From assembly GCF_000696185.1 (NCBI RefSeq), contig NZ_KK853997.1:6441844-6505843 (forward strand): a DNA stretch of 64,000 nt, written 5' to 3'. Within the stretch, counting starts at the first letter, position 1. Every line of letters starts with the position of its first letter. The translations under genes and the position numbers were made by a program. The notes under the pieces were generated by a model. That model worked only from the letters and a program-made list of their open reading frames with translations, had not been told where the DNA came from and did no database searches. Origin of the DNA: Kitasatospora cheerisanensis KCTC 2395. GTDB taxonomy: Bacteria > Actinomycetota > Actinomycetes > Streptomycetales > Streptomycetaceae. Positions 1 through 8,864 of the stretch are shown here, in pieces.

Positions 1-182
1 CGTCCCGGCGCGACCTCGATCCCGCGGACCCGGCCGCCGACCCGGTCCCGGGCCTCCAGCACCGTCACCCGCACGCCGCGGTCGGCCAGTTCGACCGCCG
101 CGGTCAGCCCGGCGAGGCCCGCACCGACCACGATGACGGAACCCGGCGCCGGGTGGTGGACGGAGAGAGCTGCCGCGCTCAC
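1..182 (-). CDS. FAD-dependent amine oxidase, N-terminal fragment (runs off the window)
   Basis: Only about 60 N-terminal residues are present. They contain the dinucleotide-binding fold of flavin amine oxidases: VIVVGAGLAGL (about residues 16-26), the acidic ribose-binding VLEARDR and the following GGRV. The GTG start at 182 overlaps the stop of the carrier-protein gene by four bases (GTGA), so the two are probably translationally coupled. By family the enzyme would oxidise an amine or amino acid with FAD. Next to a free carrier protein and a free adenylation enzyme, a carrier-bound or released amino acid is a reasonable substrate, but that is inference. Phytoene-desaturase-like or halogenase-like flavoproteins share this fold and cannot be excluded from so short a piece. 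Confidence 0.75.
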   Translation of the reverse strand, partial: MSAAALSVHHPAPGSVIVVGAGLAGLTAAVELADRGVRVTVLEARDRVGGRVRGIEVAPG

Positions 183-496
183 CGGGTGGCCGCCGGTGCG
201 CCGTGCTCGGCCGCGGCGGCGACGATGCGGGAGGCGAGGCCGGCCGGGGTGGGGTCGGTGAGGAAGTCGTCGAAGGTCAGCTCGACGCCGTGCCGACGGG
301 CGACGGCGCTCAGCACCCGGGTGGCGATCAGCGAATCCCCGCCCAGCAGGAAGAAGTTGCCGTCGGCCGGTACGTGGTCGAGCTCCAGGATCCGGCCGAA
401 CACCGCGCTCAGCTCCGCCGTCAGCGCGGCCTCGTCGGACGGCGGCGCTGCTTCGGGGGTGGCGGCGGATGCGGTGACGGGTATGTCGAGGCTCAT
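179..496 (-). CDS. free-standing acyl/peptidyl carrier protein
   Basis: The product has 105 residues. The start is the ATG at 496, preceded by a good AAGGAG site; an open frame continues upstream to 655 but that part is low-complexity. Residues about 20-100 form a phosphopantetheine-attachment domain: ELSAVFGRILELD leads into LLGGDSLIATRV, where the Ser of GGDSL would carry 4'-phosphopantetheine. It lies between a free adenylation enzyme (upstream, same strand, about 195-bp gap) and an FAD oxidase (overlapping downstream). This arrangement is typical for tethering one amino acid for tailoring before its use in a nonribosomal product. Residues 5-20 form an Ala/Pro-rich linker. Confidence 0.88.
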   Translation of the reverse strand: MSLDIPVTASAATPEAAPPSDEAALTAELSAVFGRILELDHVPADGNFFLLGGDSLIATRVLSAVARRHGVELTFDDFLTDPTPAGLASRIVAAAAEHGAPAATR

Positions 497-691
497 CGGG
501 GGGTCTCCTTCGACCGGTGCGGGGTGCGCGTGGTCCGGCGGTGCCAGCGGTGCGTGGTGCGCGGTGCTGTACGCGGGGAAAGGTCGAGCTGCGACGCGGT
601 GGGTGGGGCGCGACTGCCGAGCTGGGGCGAGTGACTGACGGAGCGTCCGATACAAGCCGCCGCAGGTGCCGTGGGGGAAACGGTCGCGGGG

Positions 692-2227
692 TCAGCGCGG
701 GGCGGTGGTGCTGCCGCCGTGGAGGCGGTGCGAGGCGGCGCGGTCGACCTTGCCGCCGGCGGTGCGGACCAGGTCCGGCACCACGGTGATCCGGCTCGGC
801 ACCAGATGGCCGGGCAGCCGCCCGCGCAGGTAGTGCATCAGCTCGGCGGCGAGCGCGGGATCGGCTGCGCCGGCCCGCGGGACGACGTACGCGACGAGCG
901 CGGGCCGACCGGCCAAGGTGGCGGCGGTGACGGCGGTGGCGCCCACGGCAGGGTGGGTGCCGAGTCCGGCCTCCACCTCGGCCGGGTCGACCCGGATGCC
1001 ACGGATCTTCACCTCGTGGTCCAGCCGCCCGAGCGGGTCGAGCACCCCGTCCGCGCCCCGGGCCATCCGATCCCCGGTGCGGAACCAGCGCCGTCCGTCG
1101 CGGAGGACGAACCGCTCGGCGGTGGCCTCCGGGAGTCCCGGGTAGCCGGCGGCGAGGGCCGGCCCGCCGATCAGCAACTCGCCGTTTTCCGAGAGGAGTT
1201 CCGTGACGTGGGGGAGTGCGCGTCCGATCGGCGCCCGGGCGGCAGGATCCCAAGGCTCGCCCGGGGCAGGGGAGTTCGGCCCGAGCAGGTCCACCGCGTG
1301 GGTGATCAGGGTGGTCTCGGTGCAGCCGTAGGTGTTCAGCAGCCGGACTCGGGCACTGCTGCTCAGCCGGCTCCAGTCCGCGAGCCGGGCCGGGCTCGCC
1401 GCCTCGCCGCCGATCACCACGAGCCGTACACAGTCCGGGAGTTCGGTCGGATGCCGGTCCTCGGTGAGATGCAGGACCAGTTCGTGCCAGAACGCGGTGG
1501 GCAGGTCGAGCACGGTGATGCCGCGATCTTCGACCATTCGCAACAGCCGGGGGAACGACGCCGAGTGCGCCTCCGGGTCGAACACCAGGCGCGCGCCCGA
1601 GGTGAGGGCGGGCAGGATCTCTTCGAAGCAGGTGTCCCAGTTCAGCGAGGCGAACTGCAACACCCGGTCGGTCGGGGCGAGTTCGAAGAGCTGCCGTAAG
1701 GAGGCGACCGAGACCGAGACGGCCCGGTGCGGGGTCAGTACGGGTTTGGGCCGACCCGTGGATCCGGAGGTGAACAGGAGGTAGGCCGGGTCCTCCGGTC
1801 CGGGGGCCGCTGTGCCGGTCGCATCCTCGGCGCTCGCTGTCTCGAACTCGACGTTTTTCAGGCCGAGTCGGGCGGCTTGGCTGCGTGCCCCGTGGCCGAC
1901 CGAGGCCCGGCAGCCGGCTGCGGCTGCCATCCGGCGCTGCCGTTCCACCGGGAAGTCCGGGTCGATCGGGACGTAGGTGCCGCCCGCCGTGAGGATGCCC
2001 AGCAGGGCCACCACCGTGTCCGGGCGGTGCCGGGCCGGTACGGCCACCGGCCCCGGCCGGTGGCCGAGTGCGGCGGCCAACTGCCGGACCGATAACGCGA
2101 GTTGCTGGTAGCTGAGAGTGTGCTCGGGGGACTCGATCGCGATTCGCCCGGGCCACCGGAGAACGGTTTCCGCGAACGCGTCCAGCAGGTCGGAACCCGA
2201 TCTGTTGACGCCGCCGTTCTTTGACAT
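692..2227 (-). CDS. free-standing NRPS-type amino acid adenylation enzyme
   Basis: The product has 511 residues, the size of a single adenylation domain without condensation or carrier domains. Core motifs in order: A3 LLFTSGSTGRPKPV (150-163), A4 NWDTCFEEI (196-204), A5 NTYGCTETT (298-306), A7 FRTGDRM (382-388), A8 GRLDHEVKIRGIRVDPAEVE (400-419), A10 GGKVDR (491-496). The A4 Asp that binds the alpha-amino group is kept, so an amino acid is expected. A hand alignment to GrsA gives the pocket D-T-E-D-V-G-T-L-I-K; the two acidic residues suggest a basic or polar side chain, at low certainty. The start is the ATG at 2227 with GGAGCGGGC just upstream. It is followed on the same strand by its probable partner carrier protein. 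Confidence 0.88.
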   Translation of the reverse strand: MSKNGGVNRSGSDLLDAFAETVLRWPGRIAIESPEHTLSYQQLALSVRQLAAALGHRPGPVAVPARHRPDTVVALLGILTAGGTYVPIDPDFPVERQRRMAAAAGCRASVGHGARSQAARLGLKNVEFETASAEDATGTAAPGPEDPAYLLFTSGSTGRPKPVLTPHRAVSVSVASLRQLFELAPTDRVLQFASLNWDTCFEEILPALTSGARLVFDPEAHSASFPRLLRMVEDRGITVLDLPTAFWHELVLHLTEDRHPTELPDCVRLVVIGGEAASPARLADWSRLSSSARVRLLNTYGCTETTLITHAVDLLGPNSPAPGEPWDPAARAPIGRALPHVTELLSENGELLIGGPALAAGYPGLPEATAERFVLRDGRRWFRTGDRMARGADGVLDPLGRLDHEVKIRGIRVDPAEVEAGLGTHPAVGATAVTAATLAGRPALVAYVVPRAGAADPALAAELMHYLRGRLPGHLVPSRITVVPDLVRTAGGKVDRAASHRLHGGSTTAPR

Positions 2228-3049
2228 GCCCGCTCCAAGGTAAATGCCCAGAGGCGCCAGTCCGTGCTTCGGCGAACCGGGACTCTACCTCCAGCGATCG
2301 GCCCCCACAATGGTTGTTGAAGTGGTTTTCCCGCGGTCGTGCGGCCGACGCGTGAACTCCCGGCGCGACTGCCCGGGTGACGCTCTGTCATTGCCGTCCT
2401 GAGGTGAGGGCAGCCTTCCTGCGGCTCTGTGGTGGTGGCCCTCGGGGGGCGCTGCGGTGGGTGACGGCGTCGCGTGCGAGCGGACCGCCGGTGTCCGGCG
2501 CGGGTGCCGCCCGACGCCGCCGGCCCGCCGGCCGGCCGGAGGGTATTCCGGATTGGATTCGATTCCTCTGTGTCCGGATCAATGACCGGCTGCGGTGCGT
2601 GCATCGGGCGCGCAGCAGAATGCGAAGTGATGGCCCGTCATCGACCGGTCGGCTCTCAATTCCGGGTGTGCTCAGGTTCGACGCGATCGCCGTGGTGGCG
2701 GCCCGGTGTCCCGACGGAGCGTCACCGAACGAAGGTTCGGTCGATGCGGTACGGTTTTCGCGCGACGTGGCGCGCATCGGGGCGGTCCGGAGCGGCGTGT
2801 CTCCAGCTCGGTGACGCGCGGAGATGCCCGCGACGGGCGTCACCGGCGGGTGGGCGACGGCCCGGTCAATTCGGCGCGGTCGTCAACTCGCGCAGCCCTC
2901 AGGTGATTTGAGCCAGCTGGCCGGAATGCTCGGTCGGGGTGGGCGGGATTCGGCCGCGCCCGAACGGCCGTGGGCGGACGGGGCGGAAGGCGAAGGCCCC
3001 CGCCGCCAGTGGCGGCAGGGGCCCGAACTCAGCGATCGGAAGGTCGAGT
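2228..3049. other. long intergenic stretch without a convincing gene
   Basis: No reading frame here has family similarity I recognise; the open frames are Arg/Ser/Pro-rich shadows. The stretch is somewhat richer in A/T around 2540-2700. At 2400-2418 there is a sequence with 12 of 19 matches to the actinobacterial iron-regulator box (my hand count), about 170 bp upstream of the adenylation gene. A strong hairpin at 2995-3023 ends the DUF397 transcript. Confidence 0.5.
2995..3023 (-). terminator. probable terminator of the DUF397 gene
   Basis: A 13-bp stem with one mismatch (GGCCCCCGCCGCC against GGCGGCAGGGGCC) around a 3-base loop, 27 bases downstream of the DUF397 stop codon. No T-run follows, as is usual in actinomycetes. 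Confidence 0.6.
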
Positions 3050-3259
3050 TCAGACCTCACCGAAGACGCCGTCGGCGGCTGCGGTCGCGAACGCCGCCCA
3101 CGCCCGGTTCGAGAAGCGGAGCTGCGGTCCGCTCGGGTCCTTGGAGTCCCGGACCGCCGTGGTCGCGGAAGTCGGAGCGGCGATCTCGACGCACGCGCCG
3201 TTCCCGCCGCTGTAGCTGGACTTGCGCCAGGTCAGCTCGACGTCCGTGGTGTTGCTCAT
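3050..3259 (-). CDS. DUF397 domain protein
   Basis: The product has 69 residues from the ATG at 3259, preceded by GGAGGAG; an upstream in-frame ATG lacks such a site. It shows the DUF397 signature: LTWRKSSYSGGNGACVEIA near residues 9-27, VRDSKDPSGPQLRFS in the middle, then a Trp/Phe-containing end. DUF397 proteins are small cytoplasmic partners of XRE-type (Scr1/WhiJ-like) regulators in Streptomyces and are normally encoded beside one. Here no helix-turn-helix gene lies on either side, so it is an orphan copy. Function in detail is unknown. Confidence 0.9.
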   Translation of the reverse strand: MSNTTDVELTWRKSSYSGGNGACVEIAAPTSATTAVRDSKDPSGPQLRFSNRAWAAFATAAADGVFGEV

Positions 3260-3652
3260 GGTGGTAGCTCCTCCAACTATGGCCCTGGGCATGGCGATCG
3301 GCCGTACCGGGGGGCCGGTGCCGATCTGGGGAGATCATAGGTACATGAGCATGACCAGACGATGCTCGGAGCACGGCCCGGTCGCCCGGAAGCGTGAGCC
3401 TCGGCGTAATCGCCGTTCGCACGGGTGGAAGGTGCGAGGATGCTGTGGGGTCCATCCCGGCACGGAGCGGTCCGCCCCCGGTGCCGGAGAGCGAGCGCGG
3501 GGCCGGCGGCCCCGGCGGCCGGACTCTGCCCCACCAGGGCCGGCCGCCGGTCTGCCGCCTTCGTGGCTACCCCGCGTGAACGCGGCAGTCCTCCCGCCGG
3601 GCCCATCCCACAACGGAGGTCCCGACGGGAGGAGTTCGGGTGAGCGGGTCGG
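3260..3652. other. intergenic stretch, no gene recognised
   Basis: Lies between the DUF397 start and the end of the M4 protease gene, both on the minus strand. It should contain the DUF397 promoter and the protease terminator. I see no recognisable small protein; the open frames are low-complexity Gly/Pro/Arg strings. No helix-turn-helix partner for DUF397 is hidden here. Confidence 0.45.
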
Positions 3653-5833
3653 TCAGCCGATGCTGACGTCGTCGATCAGGAAGACGGTCGCCAGGTAGGC
3701 GTCCTCGGTGCCGGCGAACTCGAGCTTCACCGACTGGCCCTTGTAGGCGGACAGATCGACGGTCTTCTGCACGTAGCCGGCGCTCGCGTTGGCGTTGGAG
3801 TAGGTCGCCAGGGTCGCGCCGTTGACCTTGACCTTCAGGGTGTCGTAGGCGGTGGAGCCGGACTCCTGGGTGCTGACCTTCAGCCAGAAGGTGAGCTTCG
3901 GGCTGCCGGAGGCGGGGACGGCGATGTTCGACTGGGAGAGGGACTCGACGGCGGAGGTGCCGTAGCCCATCATCCAGGCGTACCAGGAGCCGCCGTGGGC
4001 GGGCTGCAGCGTCGAGTTGGTGATGTCGTTGTCGCTCTGGGTCCAGCCGGCCGTGCCCTGCTCGAAGGCGCCGTTGGTCAGCGCGTTGCCCGGGTTCGGG
4101 CTGCCGGAGGACGACGGGGACGGGGACGGGGACGGGCTGGTGGAGCCCGAGGGCGACGGGGACGGGCTGCCGGTGCCCGGGTCCGGCAGGGCGGTGCCGA
4201 CGCTGACGGCGGCCCAGGCCTTGGAGACGAGGTACCGCTCCTGCGAGTTGGCGCCGTACAGGTCGGCGGCGGCCTGCAAGGTGGCGGTGCGGGCCCCCGC
4301 GTAGTTGGTGGTGGAGGTCATGTAGGTGGTCAGGGCGCGGTACCAGACGGCCGCGGCCTTGTCGCGGCCGATACCGGTGAAGGTGTCGTTGTTGCAGGTG
4401 GTGCCGTTGTGCGAGCGCCCGCCGATGGTCTTGGCGCCGGTGCCCTCGGCCGCCAGGTAGAAGAAGTGGTTGGCGATGCCGGAGGAGTAGTGGACGTCCA
4501 CCGAGCCGGCGCCGGAGCTGTAGCAGGACAGCGAGTTGCCGTCGACGGAGGGGTTGTCCATCCGGCGCATGTAGCCGTTCGGCATGTTGAGCTTCTCGCC
4601 GATGTAGTAGTCCCCGGGGTCGGAGCTGTTGTTGGCGTAGAACTCGACCATGGTGCCGAAGATGTCGGAGGTCGCCTCGTTGAGGCCGCCGGACTCGCCC
4701 GAGTAGTTGAGGTTGGCGGTGGCGGCGGTGACGCCGTGGCTCATCTCGTGGCCGGCCACGTCGAGCGCGGTGACCGGCGTGTTGCTGTTCTGCGAGGAGC
4801 CGTCGCCGAAGAACATGCAGAAGCAGTCGTCGTCGTAGAAGGCGTTCAGCAGGCTGCTGTCGACGTGCACGTACGCAGGCGCGCCGCGGCCGTCGTTGCG
4901 GATGCCGGAGCGGTTGAAGGTGCTCTGGTAGAAGTCCCAGGTCTTCGCCAGGCCGTAGGAGGCGTCCACCGCGGCGCTCTCGCGGCTCGACGTGGTGCCG
5001 GTGCCCCAGGTGTTGGTGGTCTTGGAGAACGTCCGGGCGTTCTGCTTCGGGTTCGACTGCGGGCTGTTGTACGAGTCGTAGACGACCGTGGAGCCGTGCG
5101 CGGCGTCGGTGAGGGTGTAGCCGCTGCCCGACTGGGTGGTCTCGATGGAGACCTGGCCGACGGTCACGCCGTTGCCGGTGCCGGTGATTCCCTGGTGCAG
5201 CTCGTACTGGTCGAGCGGCGCGCCGCTGGCCGCGTCCACGATCACCGCCTCCCGCGAGGCGGGACCGGTCTCGCCCTCGCCGGTGACGGTGGAGCGGTAG
5301 GCGAGCACCGGCACCTTGCCGACCGCGTACACCACCAGGGCGCTGCTGTCGGAGCTGTCGGTCCTGGCGTTCTTCACGTGCTTGGCGTGCTTCACGGCCG
5401 CGGCCGAGGCGTCGGCCGCGGTCAGCTTCGGCGCGGTGCCGGCCATCCTGATCGCGCCCTGGTGGGCCTGGTCCGAGCCGGTGCTGCGACCGTCCTTGCC
5501 GTAGTGCACGACCAGGTCGCCGCCGATGACGGGCAGGCCGCGGTAGGTGCGGTCGTAGCGCACGTGCCGGGCGCCGTCGGTGTCGAACAGGACGTCCTTG
5601 GCCACCAGGCGCTCGTCGGCGCCGAGACCGAGCGACCTGGCGACGGCGGCCGCCTCGCGGTCGGCGGTGCGTATCGCCTCGCCGCGTGCGTCGGCCGTCA
5701 TCGCCCGGAACCCGGCGCCGGGCCGGGCGGAGGAGCCGCTGGCGGCCGCGGTCGACTGGGTGGCCGCCACGGTCACGGTGCCCAGGGTGAGGGCCGCCGC
5801 GACAGCGGCAGCCAGAGCGTTCTTGCGGGACAT
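3653..5833 (-). CDS. secreted M4 family (thermolysin-like) metalloprotease with C-terminal beta-sandwich domain
   Basis: The product has 726 residues starting at the ATG at 5833 (GGAAGGA upstream). Order: Sec signal peptide (1-31), FTP/PepSY propeptide (about 40-210), M4 catalytic domain (about 215-548), Ser/Pro linker (553-582), C-terminal domain (583-726). Zinc motif HEMSH is at 362-366, the third ligand Glu386 lies in GGLNEATSD, and the transition-state His448 is in DVHYSSG. The C-terminal domain begins NGAFEQGTAGW and ends FLIDDVSIG, like carbohydrate-binding or MAM-like sandwich modules of secreted actinobacterial hydrolases. It would be exported as a zymogen and degrade extracellular protein. 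It is divergent from a LAL-type LuxR regulator, the most likely local controller. Confidence 0.95.
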   Translation of the reverse strand: MSRKNALAAAVAAALTLGTVTVAATQSTAAASGSSARPGAGFRAMTADARGEAIRTADREAAAVARSLGLGADERLVAKDVLFDTDGARHVRYDRTYRGLPVIGGDLVVHYGKDGRSTGSDQAHQGAIRMAGTAPKLTAADASAAAVKHAKHVKNARTDSSDSSALVVYAVGKVPVLAYRSTVTGEGETGPASREAVIVDAASGAPLDQYELHQGITGTGNGVTVGQVSIETTQSGSGYTLTDAAHGSTVVYDSYNSPQSNPKQNARTFSKTTNTWGTGTTSSRESAAVDASYGLAKTWDFYQSTFNRSGIRNDGRGAPAYVHVDSSLLNAFYDDDCFCMFFGDGSSQNSNTPVTALDVAGHEMSHGVTAATANLNYSGESGGLNEATSDIFGTMVEFYANNSSDPGDYYIGEKLNMPNGYMRRMDNPSVDGNSLSCYSSGAGSVDVHYSSGIANHFFYLAAEGTGAKTIGGRSHNGTTCNNDTFTGIGRDKAAAVWYRALTTYMTSTTNYAGARTATLQAAADLYGANSQERYLVSKAWAAVSVGTALPDPGTGSPSPSPSGSTSPSPSPSPSSSGSPNPGNALTNGAFEQGTAGWTQSDNDITNSTLQPAHGGSWYAWMMGYGTSAVESLSQSNIAVPASGSPKLTFWLKVSTQESGSTAYDTLKVKVNGATLATYSNANASAGYVQKTVDLSAYKGQSVKLEFAGTEDAYLATVFLIDDVSIG

Positions 5834-6021
5834 CACATTCCTTCCGCCGAGCTGGGGTTGAGGGGGAGGGCGGCGGCGGGACGTCTTCGCGGGGTGGGGG
5901 GCGTCCGGCGGCCGGTGACAGCTCGACTGTGGCGATGACCCTAGGGAAGCCGGGGAGCAGCGGGCATCAGGGCAATCCCTTGTCCTGGCGCAGGGTGACC
6001 CCGGGGGCGCACCATGGCCCG

Positions 6022-8778
6022 GTGCAAGACTCTGCGACGTGGGTGAACGCGCTTCAGGAGACCTCCACCGCCGGGCCGTCGACGCTCCCGGAAGGGGCGC
6101 GGGGCGCCCACCGGGTGGTGCTGTTCGGCCCGCCCGGAATCGGCAAGACCACCGCGGCCGCCCGCCTGGGACGGCAGCTCGGCCTGCCCGTCCATCGGCT
6201 GGCACCGGGCCCGCAGGACGCCCGGATCCCCTGCGCCGGGCTGCTCGAACTCGCGCTGGCCCTCCAACCGCTGCCCGCCGCACGGGAACTCGCCGAGGCA
6301 CTGGACGGGGCCGCCGGTGAACCGGACTCCCCGGACGGCGCCGGAACGGCCCTGCGCCTGCGGCGGCTGACCGCCGCCGTCCTGCGGGACGCGCCGCCCC
6401 TGACGCTGGTGGTGGACAACGCCCAGTGGCTCGACGCGGCCAGCACCGCCGTCCTCGGCTGGGCCCTGCGGCTCGCACCGGCCCTCCCCGTCGTCGTGGC
6501 CGAGCGCGCCCGGCGCCCCGAGGCCGGCGGCCACTGGTGCGGGGAGGACGCGGCGACGGTGCGCGTCCCGCCCCTGACGGCCCCTCAGCTGGCGACCCTG
6601 CTCGCGCCGTACCGCCTGACCCCCCGCGAGGTGGAGCGAATCCACCTGCGCAGCGGCGGGAACCCGGCACTCGCCCTGGCACTCGCCGACGCGGGACCGT
6701 CCGCGAGCCGGCCCGGCGAGGACGAGGCCGCCCTTCCGCCGCCGGCCCGTCGGCTGGTCGGCGAGTGGCTGCACGAGGTGTCCGCCCCGGTGCGGGAGCT
6801 GCTGACCCTCGCCGCCCTCGACGACCGCCCCGACCTGGCACTGCTCGGCCGGCTGGCGGGCCCGGCGGCGGAGCAGCTGCTGGTCGAGGCCGAAGCGGCC
6901 GGGCTGCTCGACCCGGGGCAACCCGACGGGAGAGTGCGGTTCGCCGCCTCCGCGATCGGCACGGAGCTCGCGGCCCGGCTGCCCGACAGCACGCGCAGAC
7001 TCCTGCACGCCCGCCTCGCCGACGCCGGCCACGACGCCGTCCGCCGCGACCGGCACGCCGTCCTGGCCGCCGATCCCGCCGACCCGGGCGCCGCCCGGCA
7101 GTTGGCGAGCACCGCCACCCGCGCCGCCGGCCGCGCCCGGCTCCGCGGCGAACACCCGCTGGCCGCCGAACTCTCCCTGCTCGCCGCCGAACGCACCCCG
7201 CGCGAGGACGCCGAGCTGCTGACCGAGCGGGCACTGACCGCGGTGCGCGACGCCGCGCGCTGCGGCGACCTCCCCCGCAGCCGGTCCGCCGCCCGGCTCG
7301 TCCTCGGCCACGACAGCAGGCCGGCCCCGCGCGTCGACGCCCTGCTCGCCCTCATCGACGCCAGCGGACAGCACCTGCACAGCGCGGACGAACTGTTCGC
7401 CGACGCCGTCCACGAAGCAGCCGGGCAACCGGACCTGACCGCCCGGATCCTCGTCCGGCAGGCGATCTGGGCCAACGTCAACGACGGGGACCCCCAACGG
7501 GCGTGCGCCCTGGCCGCCCGGGCCGCCGGCCTCGCCCGCAGCGCCGGAGACACCGTCAGCACCGCCATGGCCCTGACCATGCAGGCCCGCCTCCAACGCA
7601 TCCTCGGCCGTCCGGAGGCCGAGGCCACGCTCGGGCGCGCCCTGTCGCTGCCGCGCGGCACGCACATTCCAGTCAACGCCACACCCGAGCACCTGGCCGC
7701 CCGGCACGCCCTCTTCGACGACCGGCTGGACGACGCCCGCACCGCGCTGCTGCCCCTGCTGGTCGAAGCCGAGCGCACGGGCGACGCCGAGGGGACCGTG
7801 GACGTGCTGCGCGGCCTCGCCGAGGTGGAGGTCCGGGCCGGACGGTGCACCCGGGCCGTCGACTGCGCCCGGCGCGCCCAGGAGTTGACCGACCGGGCCG
7901 CCATGCCGCCCGGCCCCGCCTGCTACACCTCCGCCCTCGTCGCGGGCGCCGCCACGTGCACCGACTCCGCTCTCGCCCAGGCGCGCCGCGGCGTCGACGC
8001 CTCCCGGCAGGGCGGCAACCGCGTCTTCCTGTCCCGCAACCTCAGCGCCGTCGGCCACCTCCTGCTGGTCACCGGCCACCCGAAGGAAGCCCTGGAAGCG
8101 CTGGAGGAGGTCCGTGCCCTGGAGCGGCTGCAGCAGGTCCGCGACCCGTCCGTCCTGCGCTGGCACGCGGACCTGGCCGAAGCCCTCGTCGCCGTCGGCC
8201 GCCTCGGCGAGGCCGACGACCTGCTGGCCGAGACCAGCCGCGCCGCCACCGAACTCGGCCGGAGCTCCGTCCTTCCCGCACTCGAACGCTCCCGGGCCCT
8301 GCTCGAAGCCGCCCGCGGCGACTACGACACGGCCGCCCGCCGCCTCACCGACGCGGCGGACCGCCTTCACCTGCTCCCCCTCGAACGCGGACGGACGCTG
8401 CTGGCACTCAGTCACACCGAACGACGCGGACGCCGCCGGGCCAGCGCCCGCGCGGCAGCCCGGAGCGCCGTCGACCTCTTCACCGCCCACGGGGCGCACG
8501 CCTGGACCGACGCCGCCACCGGCACCCTCCACCGCCTCGACCACGCCCCCGCGGCCATCGGCACCCCGCCCCGCCTCACCGGAGCCGAACAGCGCTGCGC
8601 CGAGCTGGCCGCCGGCGGGGCGAGCAACCGCGACATCGCCGCCACCCTGAACGTCAGCGTGAAGACGGTCGAGGCGACCCTCACCCGGATCTACCGGAAG
8701 CTCGGCCTGCAGTCCCGGGTCCAGCTCGCCCGCACGGTCGCCCCGGGCCGGGCACGAGCCGACCGGCCGGCGCCGTGA
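6022..8778 (+). CDS. large LuxR-family (LAL-type) ATPase transcriptional regulator
   Basis: The product has about 918 residues if the GTG at 6022 is used; the frame is open from a GTG at 5929, but the extra residues are not protein-like and neither start has a strong ribosome site. Walker A GPPGIGKTT lies at about residues 36-44 and Walker B LVVDNAQWLD around 125. A long alpha-helical TPR-like region follows, and a C-terminal LuxR helix-turn-helix: LTGAEQRCAELA, then NRDIAATLNVSVKTVEATL, then IYRKLGLQSR. Such proteins are ATP-dependent activators of secondary metabolism or catabolic genes. It is divergent from the secreted M4 protease with about 190 bp between starts, suggesting it controls that gene or both. 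Confidence 0.9.
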   Translation: MQDSATWVNALQETSTAGPSTLPEGARGAHRVVLFGPPGIGKTTAAARLGRQLGLPVHRLAPGPQDARIPCAGLLELALALQPLPAARELAEALDGAAGEPDSPDGAGTALRLRRLTAAVLRDAPPLTLVVDNAQWLDAASTAVLGWALRLAPALPVVVAERARRPEAGGHWCGEDAATVRVPPLTAPQLATLLAPYRLTPREVERIHLRSGGNPALALALADAGPSASRPGEDEAALPPPARRLVGEWLHEVSAPVRELLTLAALDDRPDLALLGRLAGPAAEQLLVEAEAAGLLDPGQPDGRVRFAASAIGTELAARLPDSTRRLLHARLADAGHDAVRRDRHAVLAADPADPGAARQLASTATRAAGRARLRGEHPLAAELSLLAAERTPREDAELLTERALTAVRDAARCGDLPRSRSAARLVLGHDSRPAPRVDALLALIDASGQHLHSADELFADAVHEAAGQPDLTARILVRQAIWANVNDGDPQRACALAARAAGLARSAGDTVSTAMALTMQARLQRILGRPEAEATLGRALSLPRGTHIPVNATPEHLAARHALFDDRLDDARTALLPLLVEAERTGDAEGTVDVLRGLAEVEVRAGRCTRAVDCARRAQELTDRAAMPPGPACYTSALVAGAATCTDSALAQARRGVDASRQGGNRVFLSRNLSAVGHLLLVTGHPKEALEALEEVRALERLQQVRDPSVLRWHADLAEALVAVGRLGEADDLLAETSRAATELGRSSVLPALERSRALLEAARGDYDTAARRLTDAADRLHLLPLERGRTLLALSHTERRGRRRASARAAARSAVDLFTAHGAHAWTDAATGTLHRLDHAPAAIGTPPRLTGAEQRCAELAAGGASNRDIAATLNVSVKTVEATLTRIYRKLGLQSRVQLARTVAPGRARADRPAP

Positions 8779-8864
8779 ACCCGGAGCGCGCGCCCGTCGC
8801 ACGGCACGGCGGTTCTGACTTCGCGTCAGTTCGGAATGCCGGTCCGCGGGGAACGACCGAGGGC

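Noticed and set aside
2377..2911. Overlapping small open frames in the 2.2-3.0 kb gap
   Set aside because: Arg/Ser/Pro-rich, no ribosome sites, mutually overlapping on both strands; no family similarity seen.
5941..8802. Minus-strand open frame of about 950 codons opposite the LuxR regulator
   Set aside because: No motif or start signal; it is a shadow of the regulator gene caused by third-position GC.
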